Assembly (NCBI GenBank): GCA_025345505.1
Contig: JANVCC010000185.1
Span: forward strand, 3,650,500-3,714,499
DNA: 64,000 bases
Direction: 5' to 3'
Source of the DNA: Todiramphus chloris collaris
Taxonomy: Eukaryota > Chordata > Aves > Coraciiformes > Alcedinidae
A program made the position numbers and the translations under genes. This document shows, one piece after another, positions 35,301 through 47,794 of this stretch; position 1 is the first letter of the stretch; every line of letters begins with the position of its first letter. The notes under the pieces are model-generated. The model did no database searches. It saw nothing but the letters and a program-made list of their open reading frames with translations, and was not told the origin of the DNA.

Positions 35301-37477
35301 AGACAAGCCTGTACTTCCTACAAGTCTGCTGCAAGAACGTGAGTCCATCAAGCTTTTTGTATATAGGATTTTTATTCCTATCCCCAGGCTTCTGGTCCAG
35401 AAATTCACTTTTATGCAGATAAGCCTAATTGGTGTGTCACCTCCCATACAGAACAAGGTTCCCAAATTAGCAGGGCAGGAGAAAGGGGACACGCTATTGC
35501 TCTCAGCTCTCAATAATCACCTTTCTACCTTGTACAGACACACAGCCAAAGAAGTTCAGCTGGAAACTTCTCCCCAGTAGCACGAGGATTTGTCTTTTCC
35601 TCCACGCTCAAGCTGAGGAAAACCATCGTTCCCAAACACATCCATTTGCGCTTCTCTTCAGGGCCTTTCTAACACAGCCCAGGTCCTTTTGTGGTGCCTT
35701 TTGAGCTCCTGGAGCCCTGTCCTGCTGCCTGCTCCCTGCAGACAGCCATGTCCACAACCCCACTGTAAGCCTTGGCAAGATGTCACCGGAGAGGAGCAGG
35801 TTCCCAGCATTACATCACCCTGTCTGGGCTCAGCAATGAGCCTTCTGCACCTCAGAGTTTCCATGGAAGAAACCAAGCCCCCTCCCCTTCTTCCTCCCAC
35901 TATCCAAGGGAGGAGGGAAAGCAAACTACAAAGGAAGCCATCAGCTGAAAGAGTAATGACTCCACACCTACCAGCATCCATCATGTGTAACAAGCCTGCC
36001 TGAGCTGCTGCCTGCCAGCATTTAACTGCAAAACTCTGCCAGGTGAATGTCAGGAACAACCAGACACAACTCTGCTCCCCAAACCCCACGGATCCCTGTG
36101 GTGGATGGAAATTGTTGGAAGGATGAGATTTGCCTTCCAGAGACCACTCAGTTTTCAGCTGATGATCCCACTTCTGCAGTAGGTACATCCCAGGCTGGAG
36201 AAGGCTGGGCAACAGCCTGCCCGTCTTCTCCTGATGGAAGATCTTACCTCAAGGTAGAGCAGTAGAGCAAAAAGGCCATCACTCTGCCTTGTTGGTGAAT
36301 TCCAGCACACGCTGTATATAGAATTATTGTATAAATTGCAAAGATGCAGAGGGGGATTTTTCACGTTAACCCATGCAAGTGTCTGAAACTGAAATCAGGA
36401 CACCCCCCCAGCAACCAGAGCCCATTTGGCACAACACAGTGCTGGACATTGGAAGCAGTCCCTGCCTGGTAAGAGACATCCAATGCCTTGAAGATAACAC
36501 TCAACAGCACCCAAGCAGAGACAAAACCCACGTGGATCCTCCTGCAAGAGCAAGGCTTGACTCAGGACAAGCTGCAAGAAGCTGTAAGACCACGTGTAGC
36601 TTGCTGGGCTGATGGTTAACTTGGTGGCATGAACATATCAATGATGGACTGCATGCCACACCTCAGTGAAAGCACTTTTAGGGTCTGTTTGAACAATAAA
36701 ACCCCATCTCCCCACACACTGTATCTGTTGAAGGCATTTGATAACCAGCAAACTGCGGGAATTATCTGCACGTGCCAATGCACAGTTTCTTATACGGTGT
36801 ATGAAATGCAATTTACCACTGAGAAAAACAACAACAAACAAGTTTTAAATATTAAATATGTGTATTCTGGGTAATCATGACTAATAAGGGCTGCACCATT
36901 CTAGGCAACCCTGACCCAGTCACTAGTCCTGACCACAGTCCAGATGGCTAAACTGCCAATTACCCAGCAAACCTAAATGAAAACCAAGAGTTTCAGCAAA
37001 AGTCTATGCAAACAATTAATCTGATGTTTCCACCCAAACTCTCACTTTTCTTGCTGGCACCTCACAGTTAGAGGTCAGAGGAAACAGTGTCAGTTTAGGA
37101 TTGAAATGAAACCACCTAAAGCACAGACTTTTACAAGCTGCTTTGCAATTGTTAGTCTGGATCCTGTCCTGCCCCTCCCTTGGGCACAGACGTGCTGATA
37201 AAACCAGATGACGTCCCTGGGCACCTCTGTAAGATGATGCTGAGGGTGAGACTTTGCCAACTGGAGCCAAATATCACGTTTGGGTTTTGATTAGACTGAC
37301 TGCATCACTTGGACTCTGGCACAAAAACCTCACCATTAACTGCAAACCCATCCAGAGGCATAATCTTCAATAATTGTAGACATTTTCTAGGCAGCATTAC
37401 TCTTCTGGAAAAGCCTAGCTCTGTGATTTAATCCATATGTCTCAAGTGCACCATTTCACTGAAGAGGATCCCTTTGG

Positions 37478-37508
37478 AAAAAAAAAAAAAAAAAACAACA
37501 AAAAAAAA
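37478..37508. repeat. poly-A tract
   Basis: Eighteen consecutive A, then CAACA and eight more A. No LINE or SINE body adjoins it, so it is annotated only as simple sequence. Confidence 0.85.
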
Positions 37509-38403
37509 GCAGAAGAAATGACGAGAAAACCAGTAACTAAATGGAGAATTATTAGGAGAGTGGGGAAAGCTACAGACATCTTCAATAAAGAACCCAAACG
37601 CTGGCTCAGAACGTTTTCTTTTTCCATCATCTCACACCACGATATACGCTGGTGGTGTAAAACATCGACTTTTTGCACTCCCTGAAAGGCTCTACAGCAA
37701 GAGAGGTGAAATCAGATTTGGCAGGGCCAGGAAAGAAGGCAGCCAGAACTGGAAATTAGCTGCTTTCAGCAGTCTGCCGAGGTAGGGGAAAACCACACGG
37801 GAGCGTGTATCTGTGGTGCATCTTACAGAGAAATTCGGGTTAGTAAAAAAACCCTAATTAAATAAATGAAAAAAAATATGAAAAGAAATGCTTTTTGAAG
37901 GTTAACAAAAACTTCGTAAGCGTGAGCTCTGCCCAGCTGCTTTCTGACCCTCTGGGCTAAGCCCAGACCGTGCAGAACATGATGTTTGACACCATGCTCA
38001 TGAGAAGCCTCAGTGAGCTCAGCGGAACCGTTACGGGGCTTCTGGTTTGAAGATGCTGGGGACCTCGTTGCTTCTCCTGTAAACAAAGAACTAAGTGTTC
38101 CCGCATGCTCCGCACCTTGCCACCGCTATTTACACTCGCACAAGACCCTGCTGCAAACAGGTGCTGTGCCCAGGCAAACCTGGGGCTAGATGGGAAGTAG
38201 ACACGGATACAGACCCGAGGCTCCCATGGTAGATTTGCCTCCGTGAGCTGAGAAAGTCTGCAAATTTTGCAGTTACCACCCAAAGTCCATCATCCCAGCA
38301 GCGTAGCTACACTCCTGCAGTAGCACATAGAGGCTATTTGATATGCTAACAGCAGGTCTGTCTGCAAAAACGAAGCCCTGAATCTCTCCATCCTCAAACA
38401 AAA

Positions 38404-38418
38404 ACAACAACAACAACA
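38404..38418. repeat. (CAA)n microsatellite
   Basis: Five CAA units in an A-rich context within intron 4. Confidence 0.75.
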
Positions 38419-40585
38419 TAAAAAATACTGTAAGATGCGTTTACGTGTATAGAAACCTATTTTCCTTTGTACACCTTTTGCTAAAGCAAAAGTTATTGAT
38501 CCAATCTTATAACCTTAGAGGTGTCCAGGAAAAATAACGTGCAGGAACTTGAAAAATAAAAGCACTTTCCAGAGCTGGAAATGCTACAGCCAAGAACACG
38601 GGAAGGGAGGGAGAAAACCCTGACGATAGTGAAATGAAATCTGGGATTATCAACTGCAGTGATAATTGGTTTTTAAGTGTAAACAAGGCAGGAGATGAAA
38701 AGAGAGTTGGCATTTTAACCCAAGAGCAACACAGCACCTGAACGGCCCCAATGTCTCAGCTAAGAGCATTGAAGAGTCTATTCTGCTTTGTCTTGTTGTG
38801 CCTTGAAAAATTCAACAGCCCCTAAGAGCACCTCTGGCATCTCGCCCGGGCTCTCTGGCTCGCCCCAGCACAAATTGCTTTCCTTCCATTTCTGATGTCT
38901 TGATTTCACTAGTGGTCTCCAAAAACACAAAAGAGGAAAGAAAATAAAAAGCACCATCCTTTCAGCATCATCCAACCCCCAGCAGCGCACCATATCTCAT
39001 CCCAGGACAAGCTTTGGCATAAGCTAATAGTAAAGACTTTGTCAGCCCTTCGTGCTTTTGCTGTGCTGGCAGAACAGTGTCTGCAGGTGTCTGGGGCTCT
39101 CTCACTTTGCACCTTGTTTGGCAGGATCAGAGGAAACCTCTTCGTTTTACAGTACCAACTAGACCAATGAGACACAGTTATGGTACTCAGCTGGACAAAG
39201 TAAGATCCTCTTGTGTCCAGAGCAGCCAATGGTAAAGGACATAAACCTTCAAAAGCAATATACCCACGCACTGAGCTTTTCCACTTACGGGAAAACTGAT
39301 TTCATCTCCACCAGTGCCAGACACTACTGAAAACCAGCATCATTCCCAGGGGGTCAAAACACCAGTTCCCTCGTGGGATAACCCTGCAAAATGTTAAACA
39401 GATGAACCAAAACTAATTTATATCAAAGGTGCTCGCTTCTTACTAGGGTAGTCCCTGAAGTTTTACCAGACCTTTCTCATTTTTTCGCCACTGTCCACAG
39501 CCCAATTTAAACGATGCCAGTTTTAGCTGTGCCAGCCAGGTGCCAATATTGGACCCTTGTCAGCACAGAAGCCTCACACAATAGTCTCTTCCTGGCAGAT
39601 CTGCAGACAAAATGAGATATTCAGCAGAAATTTGAAATAAGTCACTCTCTGGGACTTTGGCCACATATAAAGAAGTTTCATTTTAGTCATCAGCCCATCG
39701 CTGTGAAGTGCTGGTCTACAGAGGGATGCTGAGCAGTGAAAACAGGGCTGGGCCACACACCAGTGCAGAAACCAACCTTCTTTCTCTGGGATTATGAGAG
39801 ATGCTTCAAAACACCATTGCAAAGGGGCTAAATTCACCTCATCCATCCCAGAGACAGCAGCATTTACCTGCCATAGACACTGCGCAGCACTTCCCGCGCA
39901 TAAAGATCCTCCAGCTGTAGGTTATGGGATTTCTGTTCACTGCTGTAACACAGCCACTTCTGGGACTGAAATGCTGCACCAGTGACCTTACTAGGCCAGG
40001 ATCTGAACTCTGTTTCAACCCACATCTGCTAAACCAGAGCAACTTCTTCAGCCCAGAGCGGGTTGAACGGCTTTTCCACCAGACCACCAGAGCAAACAGG
40101 TTGGAAAAGTCAGCGCATGGGGAGGTGCCATCCGTGTGGTCCTGGGACACCGTGAGATGGATTAAGTGAGATGCACGTTCTTCTGGCTGAACACGGCAAA
40201 GCCTCGTGAGGCATTGGCTGGGGGTGGGACAGAGATCATATCAGAGCCAGATTGCTCACCCTGATGGAAAGAGCAAGCCCCATGGAGATAGGAGGTGTCC
40301 CCTGAAGCCAGTGACAAGTTGTGCATGGAGCAGAAACTCCTTGACATGAGCATCTTCCAAGGACAATGTCAAATAGCCCACAGTCAATGTTTGATGGGGA
40401 CAATATGCAACAGAAATGTAAAGCTTACTTGGTTTACAGCCAAGTAAACCCTCAAGTGAGCCAAACATTAGCCTGACAAGCACTCAACTTCTCAGCTCTT
40501 ACAGCAGCACAGGCTACCAGAGATCAGCACAGAGGTTGACGGGTCAGCAGAAAGGAGCTCACACTTCCAGTTTCTTGTTACCCAC

Positions 40586-40607
40586 GCAGGATCTGATGGG
40601 ATCCTGC
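40586..40607. repeat. perfect 8-bp inverted repeat
   Basis: GCAGGATC and GATCCTGC flank a 6-bp spacer TGATGG. It could form a small hairpin; no function is implied. Located in intron 4. Confidence 0.8.
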
Positions 40608-43379
40608 ACAGAAAGGTGACTCCCACAACAGATCACAGGCACTGAACAGGCAGCTTCTGTTCAGAGGAGGCAGGAGCAGGGCTGTGATGTCACTGGGATG
40701 TTTGGGAAAGTCTCCCTGGGTTTCAAGCAGAAGATGCTTTGTTTTCTGGGAAAGGGTCTTTTCCAAACTTCGTCCTCTCTCTATTCCTCTGCCTAACTGT
40801 TAGTCTGTGCTAGGACTTGGTTGCTAACATATGTTTAAGAAAAGCACATCAAAGCAACAATCCCTCTAAAAAAAAAAGGAGATAAATTCAACATGTCTTC
40901 TGACTTCCTTCCAGTGCTGCTGTAACCACAGGATCACTACTTACTGCAGCCTGCAAGCAGAGACACAGTGTTTATCCTGCACCCTGGGCTATTTCTTTTC
41001 TCTTTCCTCCTCTCCCTGCAAAAAAAGCCCTTTGCTGTCTCACAACAGCATCCTCTCAGTCACAGCTTGAAGTCGGCTGCCACTTCCCAACCCCGTTGCG
41101 AGAGCCCGTCCTGACATTTGTAAACTTGTGTTTTGAACAACAGCTCGGCACAAAACCTGACTTGTATAACCTAGGCTCCAGGCTTGGCCCCTTTCCAAAC
41201 CCAGCCAGCATTCCCCCAGCCGTACAGAGGGATCCACACAGCCTCCCGACTAATTGAATTTTAATGAGAGGAAGTCTTTTTTTCCACTGGAAGAATGTTG
41301 TGCTAGGGAAATATTTTGAAACTCCTCTAAACCTTTCCTGCCAGGCTGCTTCTGCCCATCTGGGTGCTCAAGGGGTAAATGCAGCAGAGCTGCTCCACGG
41401 GAGACCCCAGCTAGAGCTGGTGCTTCAATAATTACAACCTTCAAAGCAAAACAAAAAGTCTTTGGGGGTTTTATTTGATTTCAGTGCTGATGAGGAGGAT
41501 GTGAATCCCCACTACGTACGGCTCTTGCTGATTCATGCTGAGACACGGGCCACCTAAGCCCTCCCCGGTGCCACCTTCCACCCCACTCCCACCTAACCAG
41601 GTTATTTTAACATTCAGCAAAGCCAGCAAACATCTAAGAACCAGGCAGCTTCAGCAACCTCATGCGTGCACGAAGAACTGGGGAACATCTTGTTAGCTGA
41701 GGTTTGCAGAGCAGTTGCCTACAGGACAGCAGCAGCTTTGTCTCATCTTTCTGCATTCAGTCCAGAAATTATCAGCTTTCCAGGAATACAGAACTTTTAA
41801 CAGTGTACACCCATTTCACATTGTTCTGAGCCATGATTTTCCCTGCACAGTTTCTGCTTAGGCCTGCAGAATGAAGAAAGGAAGGACCAAAGGAAATGAA
41901 GTTGCTGAGATATGAAGGAAATTAGGTTATAGTCCATTGCCTTCACGAAACCTATTCATTACTGCTATCTTGATTGGGGTGGGGGGAGGTGTGGATACAC
42001 CGAAAACCTTTTGTCTGATGAGGATGACAAAAGAAATAAGGACAAATACCAGAACCACAGAGTTGATTTCATACACGTACTATATAATAGCAGTATGTGT
42101 GTTATCAGACAGAGGGGAAAAAAAAAACCCTTGTTAATTATTCAGTTCTCAGTAAGCGCCTGCAATGATCTTGTAGCTGCATCTTGTCCCCAGAACAGGT
42201 AACAGGCTCCAGCAGAGGGGAACACTTGCTCTGTTTTACCCCACCTCCCAAGATCAAAGAGGCTTCACAAGCCCTCTGAGCTCGTACCCCATGACAAGTC
42301 CTTTCCGGTGAGGGAACTGTGGCCAGCCCCATGGGAAGGGCTAACAGTGAAGCTGGGAGAGCAGCAATGTTAAACAGATTGGAACTTTCCTTCTGAGTGA
42401 CAGCAAAATGCAGACAGGAGCTGGCTTCACTCTAATCATGCACCAATAGACATTCCCCATCCCTTTGCTGGGCTGGGGAGGCCCATGAGATATAGCTCTT
42501 CCTCCACATAAATGCAATAAAAGTAAAGAGACAGAGATCAATAGCTCTTAGTTTACACTCCAGTGCACTGGTGCTGATTTCAGGAAAGCAATTCTAGCTT
42601 GCAAAGAAGACCAGGGACAAGATTCTCACACACATGAAAGCCTCCGAAGTGCAGCAGACCACAGAAGTTGAGATTGGTAGTGAAATGCATATATTAAAAC
42701 TAGCTGCTGAGCTATGGGAAGAACTTCTACCATATGTACCTTGTCTATAAATAATCCTCTTATCTCTTTGCTGAAATCAGAGGAGCTCGTGGGAATATTC
42801 CACCCATCACGATCTTGGTTTGCTTTTTAAAAGCAGGAGCTGTGTGGGAGGTGGCAGGGCTGCCAAACAAGCTGTCCAGAAGAGTCCTCTTATGTCATAG
42901 TGCAAGAAACCAAGAATCAGTGGCCAACACATGGGAAAAAGAGCAAATTCACAGAGTGGACTGTGACTTGCAAGGGAGCTGCTTTCCTCAGCCTTCATTT
43001 ACTGCCCCTGCAACTTTATCCAAGTCATAACACAGGACTGAATGAAAACCCTGTGAACCCTTCCCACGCTGATGAGCCAAGAGCTATAGACCTACAAAAT
43101 CCCCCTGCAAGGGCTGGTCTAGAACCCCGGCAGGGGCATGAAACCAGAGAATCAGAGGAGCTCACCCCAACAGGTCATCTGGCCCACGGTTGTTATTGGT
43201 CCTACAGAAAGTGTTTATCTAGGTAAAACAAAAACTTTCCAAAAAATACACACAACCATGTTCTATGATGCAAAAATCCACTACAAGTTTCAAAAACGAG
43301 CTGGAAATACCTTGTCAACCAGAACCCAGGTCAGCATCTTTGTGGAACATCTCCAGAGCTTTTCATTGTCATGACTTAC

Positions 43380-43542
43380 CTCAAAGACTTCCTCATCCAA
43401 TATCCTTGTTCCAAATACAATGATGCCATTGACGTCAATGATGGGATGGTCACTTCTGTCCAAGGACTTGGTTATCTTCTTTTTACAGTCCAAAATCAAG
43501 GTGACATTTTTCTTCTGCACACTGATAGCTACTCTGTGCCAC
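43380..43542 (-). CDS. COL5A1: COL5A1 exon 4, TSPN/LNS domain
   Basis: This exon encodes a later part of the TSPN/LNS domain of pro-alpha1(V). The frame reads [20 protein letters not shown], then [19 protein letters not shown] and [15 protein letters not shown]. It contains the second domain cysteine (LILDCKKK) and an N-glycosylation sequon, Asn-Val-Thr. The acceptor is TTCTTCTAG before 43542 and the donor is GTAAGTCATG from 43379. At 163 nt it supplies the last base of the Lys codon split with exon 3 and then exactly 54 codons, leaving in phase 0. The very long intron 4 (about 25.8 kb) follows it in gene direction. Confidence 0.96.
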
Positions 43543-44417
<875 letters not shown>

Positions 44418-46920
44418 TTAGTCAGGCTTCCTTGCAAATTAATCCCTACAGAAACAGTCCTGTTGTCTAATAACCCACAGGGAGATCTCTAGTTTGATCT
44501 CTCCAGATGCGTGCACACCAGCAACCCTAAGGATTTATATAGGGCAGCATCTTAGTTTCCAGGTGAAGATCTGGCTTTCCCTAAAAGCCTCTTGAGATAT
44601 GGGGTTGGGGTGGGCTGCAACCCACAGTAGACTGCACCAGCAAAGCCAAGGGTTACCTGCTCTAATGGCACATTAAAAACCCAAGCACAGAACCAAGCAG
44701 CTCTGAGGATCATTCCTTCATGATCAGAAAGCTTTTCTCCAGCTCTTGTTGCCATGTGTACCAGAGTCAAAAGCCACCCCACATTTAAACTTGCAAGCAA
44801 AGGATGGCAAGGGGTATACTGTGCTGGGGAAACAGAGGGTTTAGAAGAGCTGTTGGTTTAAATCTGAATTATTTTCACCTAACTCTTCCCTAGTGTGCTC
44901 TACAGCACAAGGCAAAAAACTTTGTTTCATATACCATGAGGTCCCTAAATTAACTTAAGATGTCAGAGGAACAGAGGAAATGAAGCATCCCGTGCCAGTT
45001 AGGCACACACAATATTAAAGGGCTTTATTTTAGAGAGTAGGGAAGTTGCATCAGGTTTTGTCTATTCCAGATGAGAACAGAGCATTCTGTGGGTTTGGCT
45101 TTCATGGTTGATGCAGACAAAGGAAAAAATTAAAAATATCTAGAAACAGAAATAAACCTGGCAATCAGTAGGAGATGCTAATTTGTCTGCGTATTAAAAA
45201 CCATCTAACAGATTTCCTAGCTTTTTCTCCACTCAGGAGAGCAACCCTCTCCGATCTCAGGTGACTCCTGGCTGTACTTTTGCCAGGTTTGAAGGATTAA
45301 AGCACAGAGCAGGTACAGTCAGTAGAGAGGCAATGCTCTGTGCAGGGAAAGGGTCAATATTTCAAGTTTCCAGTCACTACGGGCACCAAGTCACCCCCTG
45401 TGCAGGATACTCCAGCTTCGGTTGGCTTTTCTCTGCCATTCAGCCTGGAAAGAGAAGCCCAAACTGAAAAGCCTGAACCCACATCTCAAACAGGACATCT
45501 TTAAAACGCCAGAAGCATCAGTAAAGGAGAATCCTTGATCAAATAACTATTGGAGATGGGACCTGTGGAAACAGAGGGCACCTACAGGGCACAACCTCCT
45601 CATCTGCTTCATTTTAGCAGCGTGAGACTTGCAGGGGTTCTCCCCTTGAAGGACCAGGCTTTCCCAAACAAGGGATTGCATTGTACGGCCGGGTATCTGC
45701 TCGAGAAATCTTAAACCACAGCAGGGCAGGGTAAAGTGGGGCAGCCACGCCATGGGCACCACGGTGTGCGTGCCGGGACCGTCAACATGCGTGGCAGCCG
45801 GTGGCACGCAGGGAAGGGAGCAGCACCACGGATCATTTCTAAACTGCAGATGCATAGCCATGTAAACCACAAAAAAAACCCAAACCCAACAACAACCACC
45901 ACCCTGTCCGGCTCAGTGCCCATAAGCTTCAAATGGATTTCCTTTACCCCTTTAGGCTGTTCTGAGATGGTATCCCAGGGCTGCATGAGGGATTTTGACC
46001 CAGGGAGGGGACCAGGAACATGAGAGTGGAGAATTCTTCCAACCACAGCAAAGCTAGCAAGCTCAAATACAAAGAGACTGTGAGCTCACCCCTCTCCCGT
46101 TCTGCCTGGGAGTTGCTTTAACTTTTATTAACAAACCAGTGTTTTAAATGCATCCGAACACCTCCAGGCAGTGAAGGAGGCAGGAGGCACAAGCAGGCTG
46201 GGCTGCATCAAACTCCAGCACTGCTCCAACCAGCTTGTGCAGAGGACACCGAGGGGGATAGCTGAGGATACCTACAGACACACGCTGTTTGCATCAAGCT
46301 AACACCACTCACCTTAATCAAATAACATGTGGAAAGAAGCAGAGAGCAGCATTCCGAACAGGGGACTCTCAGTTGGTAATGAAATGCCATGATTATAGAC
46401 CCATTTCCCCCTAGGACACAGACCCAGATATTTGGCAAATGCAGGCATCCGATTATTGTGCCTCCCATAGGAGACACTGAGCTTTATCTCCCTCCTGCTG
46501 TATACAAATCATCCTTTAGAGCTGAATCAAGACCATACGCCTTCCTGGTTCCAATTACAGGCTACAGTTTTTGGGCCTTTTATGTAAAATAGTTCATGTC
46601 CAAAATTTCATTAGGAATCCACAATACAGTACCTTTCAACTTGGACAAGCTGCCAACTCATTAAAAAGCTGCTTTTAATTTTTTTTTTGGTTATTATTAA
46701 AATGTCTCCATGGTGATGTGAGTTTCTCAACCCAAATAATCATAATGGATGAATTATAGCTGACATTACTCTCTTACTGCTCTGCTGTCCTGGCAAAATA
46801 ACAATGCCTTCACTGTCACAGCTAGAAATGACCCAGGCTATTGAATGATGTATGAAAACACATCCACACAGACATCAATACTAATAAATACATCATAATA
46901 AATATATGAAGCTCATAGAA

Positions 46921-47085
46921 ATTGACCCAAATCCCCTTAAAGACAATGGAGACACTTCCCCAACAATGGGTTTGGGATTAGGCCCTTGGATTCCATTCAC
47001 TTCTTCAAATGAGCTCATGCTGAGAGATGTTGCGCATCCATCTCTTCACTGAATGGGGCTGCACCGATGCGGAATTTGGCTCAGC
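46921..47085. repeat. relic of an ancient amniote interspersed repeat
   Basis: Two blocks, GACAATGGAGACACTTCCCC with ATGGGTTTGGGATTAGGCCC (46921-46985) and GAATGGGGCTGCACCGATGC followed by GGAATTTGGCTCAG (47050-47083), resemble the widely scattered reptile/bird repeats built around CATTGACTTCAATGGG and GGATCAGGCCC. The match is from memory of that motif and the family name is not assigned. Heavy divergence indicates an old insertion. Confidence 0.5.
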
Positions 47086-47767
47086 ATCTCTCTTTCAACC
47101 CATGGCCAAACCCTCTACAATTCACTATGTGCAACCTCCTACAAAGCAGCGAAGGATTAAGACCCCAAGTCTGTAGATGGAGCCATGGAAAGAGCTGAGA
47201 AGGTCCAAGGTGTGTGTAGATCCTTCCATCTCATGCAGCTCCTGGCACAGCACGTTGATGTCAGTAGCCTCACTCATGCAGATTGCATCTGTGCTGTGCC
47301 CCAGTATGGAAACCAGTATGCCCAGTTATGAAAACCAGGAGGGTCAAGCTGAGTTTCTCCTTTCCTGTGCACCATGGCCAAGGATTAAAGGCTTTTGCAC
47401 AATCTCATGGTCTTCAGAATAAAGTCTGCTGGGACCTTCTTCCTAACCCAGATCCTCCCCTATCCAAACACAGCCTAAAATAAAGAGCCCTGCTGCCGAG
47501 CTGGGGAGGACAGGAAAGCTTCAGCTGCTTAATAGCAAGAAAATCAGCAAAACCAATGAGCTGATCCAGTTCCTGACACAAACAGAAAGCAGAGCTGCTG
47601 TGTGAGATGCTGTCATTTCCAGAGACACTTTTCAAAGGAAAACAGCTCTTCAACAGTGTCACCAACTTCAGGACTTTTTCTTCATCTGAGAAGACTCTCA
47701 ATTTTGGGATCATTTGTTTTCCTCAGAGATGACTCTTCAAGCTACAATACAGATTTTTGATGTCTTA

Positions 47768-47794
47768 AATATATATATACACACACATACATAT
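47768..47794. repeat. AT/CA compound microsatellite
   Basis: (AT)n followed by (AC)n in intron 2. A second short TATATATATG stretch is at 48025-48047. Confidence 0.8.

Larger units (their letters stand above)
17601..43379 (-). other. COL5A1: COL5A1 intron 4, about 25.8 kb
   Basis: The largest intron in the window. Contents recognised: a CR1 fragment at 25966-26365, a short tandem duplication at 22099-22170, A-rich and CA-rich simple sequence (for example 34711-34740 and 37478-37495), an (AAC)n run near 38404-38417, and an inverted repeat at 40586-40607. Several stretches (20860-21110, 21900-22060, 30715-30920, 36610-36880) look like unique, possibly conserved sequence. No exon or RNA gene is supported. 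Confidence 0.85.

Noticed and set aside
35658..36212. 184-codon minus-strand open frame in intron 4
   Set aside because: No recognisable motif or splice context; length is within chance expectation for 64 kb.
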